Shown: positions 46,087 through 56,594 of the stretch, one piece after another
Position numbering within the stretch: position 1 is the stretch's first letter
Layout: each line of letters opens with the position of its first letter
Source of the DNA: CBDHHC01 sp965263345
Lineage (GTDB): Bacteria; Pseudomonadota; Alphaproteobacteria; Rhizobiales; CBDHHC01
NCBI GenBank assembly: GCA_965263345.1
Contig: CBDHHC010000024.1
Span: 930,001-994,000, forward strand
Length of the DNA stretch: 64,000 bases
Reading direction: 5' to 3'
Made by a program: the position numbers and the translations under genes
Notes under the pieces: model-generated
Told to the model about the DNA's origin: nothing
The model's input: only the letters and a program-made list of their open reading frames with translations
Databases searched by the model: none

Positions 46087-47280
46087 TTAGAACTTAATAC
46101 GAGAACCGACCATAAGAGAATCAACTTCTTGAGTAGCACCAGCATCGTCGTCAAGATGTTGGTAAGCCAAATAAAACTCCATAGCAGCCGAATCTACATA
46201 TTGAACGAGTTGGACGCCAAATCTTGATGGTTCAGCAGTAGAATTATCCAAATCTTCTGAGTAGTAGTCTACAGAAAATGCAGTCGCACCAACTGGGAAT
46301 ACCTTCTGCTTAATGCCACCTTTAATGTACCAATATGTAAAGTCATCATCAGTTGCACTATTATCATCACTATCACCTGCGGCAAAAGTAACATTGAGGC
46401 CTGTTGGCACGTGATACACTGAAATAGATCCAGAAAGATTATCTACATCAGTTGTACCTGTATTCTCATCTTGCTGAAAATAAGCAATACCACCAGCAAC
46501 TTTAAAGTCACCAATCGTATGCTTCATACGTAGAGCAAGATCAAGCTCTTCAAGATCCTCACTATCGCCATCATATCCCCAAGAAGCAGAAAGGATAAAA
46601 CCTGCTATAGTTGGTGAGTCATAACGGATACGGTTATTACGACTGTTTCCGTCAAGATTGCTCCACTTAGCTGTTCCTTCTACAGCAATAAAGCTTTTAG
46701 CAATATTTGTCTGACTATAAGAAGCCACTTTCGTTCCCGAAAGATCGATTTCAGCGATACCATCAGCAGCAGAAGAGCCCCAACCTAATGTCATTTTACC
46801 TAATGTAGCAGACTTTAAGTACCACTCAGCTTTACGAACGTTGAATACACCCGCGTCATCGTTTCCGCCTTGATTACTTTCTGTCACTGAGTCTGAGTCA
46901 TTTGTTTGAAATTCAAACTCTGCGGCAAAACCGGCAGCAAGATCTGAAGTGATTTTAGCTCCGCCAGTTAAGCGAAAACGAGAACCAGAAAGATCATTAT
47001 CAATAATGTAAACACCACTGTCACCATTATCACCATCGACGTCACTATCCCAGAACAACAAAGCTTTATTGATCTGACCAGATAGCTTCAAAGATACTTT
47101 CCGATTACCTTTCCTTACTGTTGTTGCTTCAAGCTCAGCCACGCGCTCTTCAAGATCCGCACAGCAGTCGCCTCCAACACTCCCACCTGCTTGGGCTGGT
47201 GCAACTGATACACCTCCAACAAACAGGCTAATCGCAGCAAATTTAAATACGCTGCTGAACTTTTCATGTCCCCCAATCAT
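46087..47280 (-). CDS. Porin, intact copy
   Basis: A 397-residue outer-membrane porin: signal peptide ending AQA, an N-terminal coiled segment (CCADLEERVAELEATT), then a barrel with paired strands ending GSRIKF. The ADLEERVAELE segment marks the alphaproteobacterial porin group. The ATG at 47280 has GGAGA 7 nt upstream. Highly expressed porins of this type let small hydrophilic solutes in. It is one of a tandem pair; the second copy, to its right, is disrupted. Confidence 0.92.
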   Translation of the reverse strand: MIGGHEKFSSVFKFAAISLFVGGVSVAPAQAGGSVGGDCCADLEERVAELEATTVRKGNRKVSLKLSGQINKALLFWDSDVDGDNGDSGVYIIDNDLSGSRFRLTGGAKITSDLAAGFAAEFEFQTNDSDSVTESNQGGNDDAGVFNVRKAEWYLKSATLGKMTLGWGSSAADGIAEIDLSGTKVASYSQTNIAKSFIAVEGTAKWSNLDGNSRNNRIRYDSPTIAGFILSASWGYDGDSEDLEELDLALRMKHTIGDFKVAGGIAYFQQDENTGTTDVDNLSGSISVYHVPTGLNVTFAAGDSDDNSATDDDFTYWYIKGGIKQKVFPVGATAFSVDYYSEDLDNSTAEPSRFGVQLVQYVDSAAMEFYLAYQHLDDDAGATQEVDSLMVGSRIKF

Positions 47281-47785
47281 AATCTATCTCCAAACAGATT
47301 GATCCAAAAAATATGCTTTTATGACGGCAATATTTTGCTGCCATAGATTTATATTTCGTAAACAAAGTAGTTTTTATGGTTTACAAAATATTTATTTACG
47401 CAACGCAACTGTTTACTGGAGTTTTTACTAGCTATATCCAGTACATTTCTGGACGTATACATGATTCTTAAATTCGATATCAAGTATTTATAGATGTTCA
47501 GATAATATATTTATTATGCTCTAAATAAAACGAGATCAAATATTAATTTTTTAAAAAACATATTAAAATAAAAAAATACCTATATTTATAAATAAAAACA
47601 TATATTTATTTGATTAAAATAATTTAAAATATTATGTGAATAAATAAAACATATTAACGAATATATTTCAAAGACAAAGACAAAAAAATATTTAAAACAA
47701 AGCCAAAGTAAGAAAAATACTAAGGAAAAAAAATAAATGAAGGATATTAAAGGGAGAGAAATAAAAGCTTTTACCAATAAAAAAA
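47281..47785. promoter_or_regulatory. AT-rich promoter region of the intact porin
   Basis: 505 bp of strongly AT-rich sequence between the porin start and the terminator of the next gene. No supportable ORF; the part near 47340-47480 probably holds the porin promoter and leader, but no operator motif is recognisable. Confidence 0.45.
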
Positions 47786-47810
47786 GAAGCCGCCTCAAAG
47801 AGACGGCTTC
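47786..47810 (-). terminator. Rho-independent terminator of the second porin
   Basis: GAAGCCG (47786-47792) pairs with CGGCTTC (47804-47810), with an A-run at 47779-47785 that becomes a U-run on the minus strand. It ends the disrupted porin transcript, so that transcription unit is still complete. Confidence 0.85.
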
Positions 47811-47839
47811 CAATTTAACAATTCATTTTATATGAATTA

Positions 47840-49050
47840 TTAGAATTTGATACGAGAACCGATCATTAGTGTATCAACTTCAGTAACCAAGCAGTTACAA
47901 CCGGATCATCATCATCTAGGTGCTGGTAAGCAACATAGAGTTCCATTGCAGCAGCGTCAACATACTGAACAAGCTGAGCACCATAACGAGTAGGGTTAGC
48001 ACCGTTGTCTAACTCTTCTTCTAGGTAATCAACAGAGAATGCAGTCGCGCCAATTGGGAAGATTTTCTGCTTGATACCAGCTTTAACGTACCAGTAAGAG
48101 AATTCATCACCAGAAAGATTATCTTCTGATTCACCAGCTGCAAATGTTAAGTTAAGTCCAGTTGGAACGTGGATAGCTGAGATAGAACCAGAAACGTTTT
48201 CTGAACCAGATCCGTCAAATTCATCTTCTTGCTCAAAGTAAGCGATACCACCAGCAACTTTAAAGTCACCGAAAGTTTGCTTCATACGTAGAGCAATATC
48301 AAATTCTTCTGTGCCAACTGAGTCAGTGTCGTAACCCCAAGAAGCTGATACGATAAAACCAGCTAAAGAAGGCGAGTCATAACGAACACGGTTATTACGG
48401 CTGTTTCCGTCAAGGTTAGACCACTCACCACCGCTAACAGCTACGAAGTCTTTCGCAATGTTAGTCTGGCTGTAAGAAGCAGCTTTAGTACCTGAAAGAT
48501 CGATCTCAGCAATACCGTCAGCAGCTGAAGAACCTTGACCTAAGATAGCTTACCAAGAGTAGCTGATTTCAACCACCACTCAGCTTTACGAATGTTGAAT
48601 AACATCGTCGTTACCAGCCTGACCACCTTCTGGATTGCCTTGAGCATCAAAGTACCTTCAGTCAACTGCATCTGAGTCATTTGTTTGGAATTCAAACTCA
48701 GCAGCAAAACCAGCTGAAAGGTCAGAAGTAATTTTCGCTCCACCAGTTAGACGGAAACGAGAACCTGAAAGATCGTTATCTACGATGTAAACATTGCTAT
48801 CACCGTTTGTACCTTCAAAATCACTGTCCCAGAACAACAAAGCTTTGTTGATTTGGCCAGAAAGTTTCAAAGAAACTTTACGGTTACCTTTGCGCACTGT
48901 TGTTACTTCTAGCTCAGCTACACGCTCTTCTAGATCTGCACAGCAGTCACCGCCAATTGAACCACCAGCTGATGCAGGTGATGCAAACATGAAACCTGCT
49001 GCAGCTAGTACAGCTAGACGACTTGTAGTTTTCATAAGTCCCCCAATCAT
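47840..49050 (-). pseudogene. Second porin, disrupted by several small lesions
   Basis: Paralogue of the porin at 46087, with the same signal region, CCADLEERVAELE segment and C-terminal GSRIKF in the last frame. Lesions seen in reading order: an in-frame TGA after NDSDAVD (~48657); an extra base before FNIRKAEW (~48605); one base missing after GKLS (~48543), where the other frame resumes with LGQGSSAADG; and a shift near VVTA (~47888). The ATG at 49050 with GGAG upstream, and the terminator, are intact. The full protein cannot be made unless these are sequence errors. Confidence 0.85.
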
Positions 49051-49696
49051 AATTTTCACTCCACTCTATTCAAATAAAGCCTAAATTTTAAACCCTGTAG
49101 CAGTACTTATTAATTATTTAATTTAAGAAACTGCTCACATTCTATAGTCAGCAAACCCCTACAGGGTTTTAGCCTCTTATGAGAAGGATTTACTCTTCTC
49201 GGCTAACCGACTTACGCTATTATCACTAGTGGTCCAGACAAAATAAGTAAATAGAAATGCTTAAGAGTGAGGCATACTAATCAGAGGCTGTGATTAAATA
49301 AACACGACTCGACTCAGCGAAACCGCAAATCCACCTGGAGAAAGCTATAATATTAGGTCAAAAACTGATTTTTTCTGCATATTTCCTTAATTTATTATGG
49401 AAATTAAACAAAAATTACATTTTATCAATAAAATCAAAAGTTTACAAAATTCCATACACAGAATATCCAAAAAAACGCGATAATACATACCTCAAAAAGA
49501 ACAAAAGGGGGATAAATATTTAATAAAATGCATTAACTTGTGGAGAATACTCATTGTTTTACAACATTTTCAATGCAAAGAGCATCTTATCCAAAGTGCC
49601 TGTTGAGAAATAAGGCATATTTTTCGACTACCAAATCAATATCAAACATCATAAAAGTTTAAGTCTAAACGCAAACAAGAGTGATATGAACCCTTC
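49051..49696. promoter_or_regulatory. Leader and divergent promoter region with a paired 11-bp inverted repeat
   Basis: 646 bp with no supported gene. AAACCCTGTAG (49090-49100) is the exact complement of CTACAGGGTTT (49159-49169), and GAGAAG/CTTCTC lies further right, so the porin mRNA leader is probably structured. It also holds the promoter of the UbiH-family gene on the other strand. Confidence 0.5.
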
Positions 49697-50923
49697 ATGA
49701 ATTCAAACGATTATACTGATATTCTGGTTGTCGGAACAGGCCTAGCTGGGCTGACATGTATGCTTGGTCTGCAAAGTTTAAATTATAATGCAAAATGCAT
49801 TGGCCCCATCCATGATTCCCCCTCTAAACAAATCGATACAAGAACAACAGCTTTATTTCAGGGCTCAATTGAGTTCTTAAAGAATCTAGGGATCTGGGAA
49901 GAATGTCATAAAGAAGCCGTCCCACTGAAAAAAATCCGTTTAATAGATAACACAGCTCGCCTTATCAGAGCTCCAGAAATGCTTTTTGAAGCAACAGAAT
50001 TGGGATTATCTGAATTTGGCTTCAATATTCCTAATGCGACTCTAAGTAAGATTTTACAAAAAAAGATCGAAACAAATAATGCAAACGCATTTATAAAAAA
50101 CAAAAACATTAAAGAAATACACAATCAAGACAACCACATAACTACTAAGGTTGAAGATGGGAATATCCTAACAACCAGATTAATCATTGGAGCAGATGGA
50201 AGAAACTCAATTTCACGCCAAACTGCAAACATCAAAACATTTGCCTGGTCATATCCACAAACTGCAATCGCATGTAATTTTTCACATAAACTTGAGCACC
50301 AAAATATATCAAATGAATTTCATTATCCAGCTGGGCCGTGCACGACAGTACCCTTGAAAGACAGAAATTCAAGCTTGGTTTGGGTTGAAACAACGTCTCA
50401 AGCGTCAAGATTAATGGAATTAGATGAAGAACATTTTGCACATGAATTACGTCAAAAACTACACGGCATTTTAGGAGATATCAACAAAATCGGACAAAGA
50501 GCATCTTTTCCTTTATCAGGACTAACAGCACAAACATTTGCTCAGAACCACATTATTCTCATTGGTGAGGCTGCTCACGTTATGCCTCCTATTGGTGCAC
50601 AGGGATTAAATCTTGGATTTCGTGACATCGCGACACTGTTGGATATTATGAAAAAAGACAAAAAAAGCGCACAAGATTTAGCCATCTCATCAATCCTAAA
50701 ACAGTACAACGCAGAAAGACGTACAGATGTCTGGAGCCGAACAATGGCGGTTGATATGCTCAATAGATCGCTGATACATGGGTTTTTACCTGTTAAAATT
50801 ATGCGCTCTCTGACCTTAAACCTTATAAAAAATATTGCACCCCTGCGCAGATTAATAATGCGCCAAGGGATGCAGCCAGATTTTGCGATCCCATCACTTA
50901 TGAAACCAGGCAATTCATTATAA
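49697..50923 (+). CDS. UbiH/UbiF/Coq6-family FAD-dependent hydroxylase
   Basis: 408 residues: the FAD-binding motif VVGTGLAGLTC at the N-terminus, DTRTTAL (Coq6/UbiH group), and the second FAD motif LIGEAAHVMPPIGAQGLNLGFRD. These enzymes hydroxylate the ring of ubiquinone precursors. Which ring position cannot be told, since alphaproteobacteria use UbiL/UbiM-type variants. Monocistronic, ~115 bp before the LpxL-type gene. Confidence 0.9.
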   Translation: MNSNDYTDILVVGTGLAGLTCMLGLQSLNYNAKCIGPIHDSPSKQIDTRTTALFQGSIEFLKNLGIWEECHKEAVPLKKIRLIDNTARLIRAPEMLFEATELGLSEFGFNIPNATLSKILQKKIETNNANAFIKNKNIKEIHNQDNHITTKVEDGNILTTRLIIGADGRNSISRQTANIKTFAWSYPQTAIACNFSHKLEHQNISNEFHYPAGPCTTVPLKDRNSSLVWVETTSQASRLMELDEEHFAHELRQKLHGILGDINKIGQRASFPLSGLTAQTFAQNHIILIGEAAHVMPPIGAQGLNLGFRDIATLLDIMKKDKKSAQDLAISSILKQYNAERRTDVWSRTMAVDMLNRSLIHGFLPVKIMRSLTLNLIKNIAPLRRLIMRQGMQPDFAIPSLMKPGNSL

Positions 50924-51038
50924 AAATAAAAAACAACAATCTTTTACATAAAAAATCTCTTACACAACTTGACTGTCAAATCTTAAATTTGCAACAAGAA
51001 GATACGGATTATAGCAAAATGACGGTCAGTGGGGGCTT

Positions 51039-51932
51039 ATGCCAATTTTACAAAACATACAATATCTTATCGAATATGCATTACTAAGACTCATCATAGG
51101 TTTTGTGCGTTTATTCCCACTTGATACGGCTGTTTCTTTTTCAGCAAATATGTGGGGCTGGTTAGCCCCTAGAGGCAGACGCCACAAACGTGCCTTAGAT
51201 AATCTTGCCAGAGCTTTCCCAGAAAAAACAGAAGAAGAGCGTGAACAAATTGCCCTTGAAATGTGGAGAAATCTCGGGCGTGTTATGGCTGAGATGATGC
51301 TTCTGGACCGTATTCTAAAAGAACCTGAACGTGTCTCTATGGATGATGATTACATTGAAAAACGCTACGTAGGTAAAATGGGATCAGCAGTTTGCGTATC
51401 TCTTCATACAGGAAATTGGGAACTTGCCATGTGGCCAATGGCTCTGGCTGGTATCAAAGCCGCTGCAGTATATAGACTGGTAAATAATCCTTATGTTGAT
51501 CTCTATTTAAGGTCAATGAGAACAAACCTCTATCCTGGAGGTCTCTTTGCAAAAGCTGGAGGCATGAAAGCTGGCCAGGATGTTGCCCGTATGATCGGAA
51601 GCTATGTAAAACAAGGTGGTCGCCTGGCTTTTTTAAATGACCTTTACGACCGAAAAGGTATTGCTGTACCATTTTTTGGCCATGAAGCAAAAACCAACCC
51701 TTTTCCAGCAATGATTGCTCGTCGCACAGGAAGTCGTGTTTGGATTGGCCGGTGTATCCGTATTGGCAACAAAAGTCAGTTTAAAGTTGAAATCAAAGAA
51801 CTAAAAGTCCCGCGTACAGATGATAACAAAGCTGATATTGAAGAGATCCTCACAAATATGCAAAATCAATTTGAAGAATGGATCCGGGAATATCCAGAGC
51901 AATGGATGTGGTCGAACCGCAGATGGTCCTAA
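51039..51932 (+). CDS. Lipid A biosynthesis acyltransferase (LpxL/HtrB family)
   Basis: 297 residues: an N-terminal membrane-associated segment, the catalytic HX4(D/E) motif in SLHTGNWEL (His then Glu), and the late GRLAFLNDLYDRKGIAVPFFG region. It transfers a secondary acyl chain onto lipid A at the inner membrane. No other lipid A genes lie here. The acyl donor cannot be told from sequence. Confidence 0.92.
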   Translation: MPILQNIQYLIEYALLRLIIGFVRLFPLDTAVSFSANMWGWLAPRGRRHKRALDNLARAFPEKTEEEREQIALEMWRNLGRVMAEMMLLDRILKEPERVSMDDDYIEKRYVGKMGSAVCVSLHTGNWELAMWPMALAGIKAAAVYRLVNNPYVDLYLRSMRTNLYPGGLFAKAGGMKAGQDVARMIGSYVKQGGRLAFLNDLYDRKGIAVPFFGHEAKTNPFPAMIARRTGSRVWIGRCIRIGNKSQFKVEIKELKVPRTDDNKADIEEILTNMQNQFEEWIREYPEQWMWSNRRWS

Positions 51933-51959
51933 AACCACACCCATAAACTAGATAATCAA

Positions 51960-52469
51960 TTAAAACGGGATCTCATCATCTAAAGTTTTTTCAAATGAAG
52001 AACTTGGTTGCTGAGACGGTTCTGAACCAAAATTTCCATTGCTAGAACCATAATCATAACCGCTTGAATTCCCACCACTATAACCAACTTGAGAACCATC
52101 AGACATTCCAGCACCTGAACGAGCATCAAGCATTGTAAGTTGAGAATTATATCCCTGTAATACAATCTCAGTCGTATAACGATCTTGTCCTTGTTGGTCT
52201 TGCCATTTGCGGGTTTGCAGTTGTCCTTCAAGATAGACCTTAGAACCCTTTTTCAAATATTGCTCTGCAATCCGGCATAAACCCTCATTAAAAATCACGA
52301 CCTTATGCCACTCTGTACGCTCTTTCCGTTCACCAGAGCTCTTGTCACGCCAGGTTTCAGAAGTCGCAATCCGTAAATTTGCAATAGCTTTACCATCTTG
52401 TGTATGTCTGATTTCAGGATCGGCTCCTAAATTCCCGACCAGAATAACTTTATTGATACTTCCAGCCAT
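51960..52469 (-). CDS. ssb: Single-stranded DNA-binding protein
   Basis: 169 residues: an N-terminal OB fold (NKVILVGNLGADPEIRHTQDGK), a Gly/Ser/Asn-rich linker and the acidic C-terminal tip DDEIPF that binds replication and repair partners. It coats single-stranded DNA in replication, recombination and repair. Convergent with the acyltransferase gene; its upstream region faces pyc. Confidence 0.97.
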   Translation of the reverse strand: MAGSINKVILVGNLGADPEIRHTQDGKAIANLRIATSETWRDKSSGERKERTEWHKVVIFNEGLCRIAEQYLKKGSKVYLEGQLQTRKWQDQQGQDRYTTEIVLQGYNSQLTMLDARSGAGMSDGSQVGYSGGNSSGYDYGSSNGNFGSEPSQQPSSSFEKTLDDEIPF

Positions 52470-53016
52470 AGCTGTCTCCTTACACTCTTTAAACGTAGAC
52501 TTTGAAATTGCCTCTACGAATCGCCAAAAGTTAATACAACACTAAACAACTATGAATATTCTGCCAGTTATCTAACATTTCTATCCACAATAGCATAATT
52601 ATATAAATCATATGTTCATTATTTGTTCCAAATTCAAGAGGGTATTAAAAGTGTTAATACCTTTTACAAATAAGAATCAAAGAAAAGAATTTAAGAAACG
52701 ATGCGGAGATGAATCTGCGGAATTAAAAGAATTCAAACGAAAAAAACCCCAGCAAAACTGTGAGCTAGCGAGTTAAATCGATTGCAAGCTATTAAAAATA
52801 AATATTCTCACATGATTTAACCAATCCCCAGGATTGAGTCTAAAGTTATATAGCTCTGAACTTTTTTGCAGTGCAATATACCGAAAATCCCGGATATCCT
52901 TAAAAACATCTGGTGGATATAAATCTAAGTGTGAGGAGCATTAACCTCATATTCGATGATTAATATTATAATCAGCAATTGAAAATATCATTAAATTAAC
53001 AAAGTAGAGTAAGAAA
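52470..53016. promoter_or_regulatory. Divergent region between ssb and pyc
   Basis: 547 bp with no gene I can support. A 54-codon frame at 52612-52776 has no ribosome-binding site and basic, low-complexity content. A perfect 8-bp hairpin GGTATTAA/TTAATACC (52641-52661) lies near its start. Confidence 0.4.
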
Positions 53017-56000
53017 ATGGTCCGTAAGCTTCTTATTGCTAATCGTGGTGAAATTGCAATTCGAATTATGCGTGCAGCTAGCGAATTAGGCATAAAAACC
53101 GTCGCAATCTATACCAAAGAAGACAAACTTTCTTTACATAGATTCAAATCAGATGAAGCATATTGCCTCAATACAGAATTAGGCCCTGTCAAAGCTTACC
53201 TTTCGATTAATGATATTATAGAGATTGCAAAGAAATCCGGAGTAGATGCAATACATCCAGGTTATGGCTTTTTGTCAGAAAGCCCAGAATTTGCTGAAGC
53301 TGTCATGAATGCTGGCATAGTATGGGTGGGTCCAAAGCCAGACGTCATGAGATCACTTGGAAATAAAGTCTCTGCTAGAGAAATGGCTGTGAAGGCTGGA
53401 ACGCCTGTTATGCCTGCCTCAGGTCCACTTCCTAGTGATATGGATGAAATACAACGGATTGCACAGGACATCGGATATCCATTGATGTTAAAAGCCAGCT
53501 GGGGTGGCGGTGGAAGGGGCATGCGCATAATCCGAACCTCTGATGATTTAAAGGATCAGGTTCTAGCTGGACGTCGTGAAGCGGAAAATGCTTTTGGAAA
53601 TGGCGAAGTTTACTTGGAAAAACTCGTCCAGCAGGCACGTCACGTTGAAGTGCAAATTCTTGGCGATAGCCATGGAAATATAGTTCACTTATGGGAAAGA
53701 GATTGTTCAATTCAACGTAGAAACCAAAAAGTTGTTGAACGCGCCCCAGCGCAATATCTCAATGACCAACAACGCAAAGATTTATGTGAAAGTGCACTTA
53801 AATTAGCCCGAACTGCGGGATACTCTAATGCGGGGACAGCTGAATTCTTAATGGATGCTGACACGGGTAAGTTTTACTTTATTGAAGTTAATCCACGTAT
53901 TCAGGTTGAACACACAGTCACAGAACAAGTGACAGGAATTGATATTGTAAAAGCACAAATCTTGATTGCCCAAGGCGCTCGCATTGGCGATGTGACAGAT
54001 TCAGGAGTACCAGAGCAAAACAACATAAAATTACATGGTTTTGCTATGCAATGCCGCATCACGACAGAAGATCCTGAAAATAACTTTGTACCAGACTATG
54101 GTAGAATTACAGCATACCGTGGGGCAACTGGCTTTGGTATTCGCCTTGATGGGGGAACAGCTTATTCTGGCGCTGTTATCACCAGATATTATGATTCATT
54201 ACTAGAAAAAATAACAGTCTGGGCTCAAACTCCCGATGAATGTATTTCACGTATGAATCGAGCCCTGCGCGAATTCCGTATCAGAGGCGTTGCCACCAAT
54301 ATCTTTTTTGTTGAGAGTCTTATAAATCACCCCTCATTTAAAAGAGGCTCATACACAACGCGCTTTATTGACGAAACACCAGAACTATTTAACTTCCCTC
54401 GCCGTAGAGACAGAGCATCCCGCCTCCTACACTTCATAGCCGATGTAACAGTAAATGGTCATCCATTAGTACAAGGAAGAGCAAAACCATCTGAACATCT
54501 CATCCCTCCTGCTATACCCAAACACTCCGCTGATAAAGCGCCAAATTCAATGAAAAACATTTTGGAGGAACGAGGCCCCAAAGGGTTTACAGAATGGATG
54601 CTAGCCCAACAGAATGTTCTTATAACAGATACAACTATGCGCGATGCACACCAGTCTCTACTTGCAACACGCATGCGCACATACGATATGTCACAAATCG
54701 CGTCTGCATATGCTCACCTCCTGCCAAATTTATTCAGTTTGGAATGTTGGGGAGGCGCAACATTTGATGTCAGCATGCGTTTTCTAAATGAATGCCCATG
54801 GGAACGCTTGGCAATCATTCGCAAACGAGCACCAAATACACTTTTACAGATGCTTCTCCGTGGAGCTAATGGCGTAGGATATACAAGCTATCCTGACAAT
54901 GTCGTTAGACATTTCATCAAAGAAGCGGCACGCAATGGCATAGACCTTTTCCGCGTTTTCGATAGCCTGAACTGGATTGAGAATATGCAAATTGCTATTG
55001 ATGAAGTCTTGCAAACAGGGAAACTGTGCGAGGCAGCAATTTGTTATACAGGCGATATACTTGATAGCAAACGACCAACTTACGATATCGATTACTATGT
55101 AAAACTTGGATTAGAACTAAAAGCTGCTGGTGTACATATCTTGGCAATTAAAGATATGGCAGGATTATTGAAGCCTCCAGCAGCACGCGTTCTGGTCAAG
55201 ACTCTGAAAGATGAAACTGGTCTTCCAATACACTTGCACACTCATGATACCTCAGGAATTGCAGCAGCCTCTCTTCTTGCAGCTTGCGAAGCAGGCGTTG
55301 ATGTTATTGATGCTGCAATGGACAGCTTCTCTGGTCTCACATCGCAACCAAATCTAGGATCAATAGTGGAGGCATTAAGACACACAGACCGTAATACCGG
55401 CATTGATCCAGACATAATTAGGCAAATTTCTGACTACTGGGAAGCTGTTCGTGGGCAATATGCAGCTTTTGAACCCGAAATGAAATCTGGGGCTTCCGAA
55501 GTTTACCTTCATGAAATGCCAGGAGGACAATTCACCAATCTTAAAGAACAAGCACGCTCTTTAGGTCTTCAGGAAAAATGGCATGAAGTTGCAAAAGCCT
55601 ATGCAGAAGTAAATCAAATGTTTGGAGATATTGTCAAAGTTACACCAAGTTCAAAAGTTGTTGGTGATATGGCCCTGGCCATGGTCTCAGCTGGTCTTAC
55701 AAGAAAAGAAATTGAAGACCCGAATCTAGAGGTTTCTTTTCCAGATTCAGTAATAAGCTTTTTCAAAGGAGATTTGGGACAACCAACAAATGGTTTCCCA
55801 GAACAACTCCAAAAGAAAATCTTGAAAGGCTTAAAACCAAGCACAGATCGTCCAGGTATAAATTTAGCTCCAGCAAATCTTGATGCAATCAAAAAAGAAG
55901 CGGAAGAAAAAATTGATCGAGAATTACGTCAGGGTGAATTAGATTCATATCTAATGTACCCCAAAGTTTTTGTAGATTATGCTAAAACACGCCAGAAATA

Positions 56001-56460
56001 TGGCCCAGTCTCTATACTTCCAACACAGGTGTTTTTCTATGGAATGGAACCCCAACAGGAGATCACGATAGACTTGGAACCTGGTAAGCAACTACATATA
56101 CGCCTCCAAACAATCGGTGACGTTGATGAAGAAGGACAATGCAAAGTTTTTTTTGAACTCAACGGTCAACCAAGAGCAGCTAGAGTTGTTCACAGAAAAT
56201 TCTCTGAGAACATTAAAACACATCCAAAAGCTGAAGAAAACAATCCACTTCATGTGGGTGCTCCAATGCCTGGGATGATATCTACAACTGCTGTAAATGA
56301 AGGACAATCTGTTCACTCTGGAGATGTCCTACTTACAATCGAAGCAATGAAGATGGAAACATCAATTCATTCCGATAGAGATGGAGTTATTGGGAAAATC
56401 CTGACACCTGCAGGTACTCAGGTAGACGCCAAAGACTTACTGATTGAATACAAAAAATAA
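53017..56460 (+). CDS. pyc: Pyruvate carboxylase
   Basis: A 1147-residue single-chain enzyme: biotin carboxylase domain (GGGGRGMR, EVNPRIQVEHTVTE) in the first ~450 residues, carboxyltransferase domain (DTTMRDAHQSL, then the metal-binding HLHTHDTSG), and a C-terminal biotin carrier with EAMKMET, whose lysine is biotinylated. It makes oxaloacetate from pyruvate and bicarbonate to refill the TCA cycle. No indel over 3.4 kb. Confidence 0.98.
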   Translation: MVRKLLIANRGEIAIRIMRAASELGIKTVAIYTKEDKLSLHRFKSDEAYCLNTELGPVKAYLSINDIIEIAKKSGVDAIHPGYGFLSESPEFAEAVMNAGIVWVGPKPDVMRSLGNKVSAREMAVKAGTPVMPASGPLPSDMDEIQRIAQDIGYPLMLKASWGGGGRGMRIIRTSDDLKDQVLAGRREAENAFGNGEVYLEKLVQQARHVEVQILGDSHGNIVHLWERDCSIQRRNQKVVERAPAQYLNDQQRKDLCESALKLARTAGYSNAGTAEFLMDADTGKFYFIEVNPRIQVEHTVTEQVTGIDIVKAQILIAQGARIGDVTDSGVPEQNNIKLHGFAMQCRITTEDPENNFVPDYGRITAYRGATGFGIRLDGGTAYSGAVITRYYDSLLEKITVWAQTPDECISRMNRALREFRIRGVATNIFFVESLINHPSFKRGSYTTRFIDETPELFNFPRRRDRASRLLHFIADVTVNGHPLVQGRAKPSEHLIPPAIPKHSADKAPNSMKNILEERGPKGFTEWMLAQQNVLITDTTMRDAHQSLLATRMRTYDMSQIASAYAHLLPNLFSLECWGGATFDVSMRFLNECPWERLAIIRKRAPNTLLQMLLRGANGVGYTSYPDNVVRHFIKEAARNGIDLFRVFDSLNWIENMQIAIDEVLQTGKLCEAAICYTGDILDSKRPTYDIDYYVKLGLELKAAGVHILAIKDMAGLLKPPAARVLVKTLKDETGLPIHLHTHDTSGIAAASLLAACEAGVDVIDAAMDSFSGLTSQPNLGSIVEALRHTDRNTGIDPDIIRQISDYWEAVRGQYAAFEPEMKSGASEVYLHEMPGGQFTNLKEQARSLGLQEKWHEVAKAYAEVNQMFGDIVKVTPSSKVVGDMALAMVSAGLTRKEIEDPNLEVSFPDSVISFFKGDLGQPTNGFPEQLQKKILKGLKPSTDRPGINLAPANLDAIKKEAEEKIDRELRQGELDSYLMYPKVFVDYAKTRQKYGPVSILPTQVFFYGMEPQQEITIDLEPGKQLHIRLQTIGDVDEEGQCKVFFELNGQPRAARVVHRKFSENIKTHPKAEENNPLHVGAPMPGMISTTAVNEGQSVHSGDVLLTIEAMKMETSIHSDRDGVIGKILTPAGTQVDAKDLLIEYKK

Positions 56461-56518
56461 TACTTATTAAGGTCAGAGATTAACTCATCAACATTGGGAA
56501 TAAAAAAGACAAATAAAA

Positions 56519-56561
56519 ACATCGATATTTTCTATTCAGAATTGAAAGAAAATATCGATGT
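56519..56561. terminator. 15-bp hairpin between convergent pyc and the HhH gene
   Basis: 56519-56533 is the exact reverse complement of 56547-56561, with a 13-nt loop. On the minus strand the stem is followed by a U-rich run, so it terminates the HhH gene; it may also shape the pyc 3' end. Confidence 0.75.
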
Positions 56562-56594
56562 AATAAAACCTTGTTTTAGTAAACAAGTAAAATT

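Noticed and set aside
52612..52776. 54-codon ORF upstream of pyc
   Set aside because: No ribosome-binding site and low-complexity Lys-rich content; left as intergenic.
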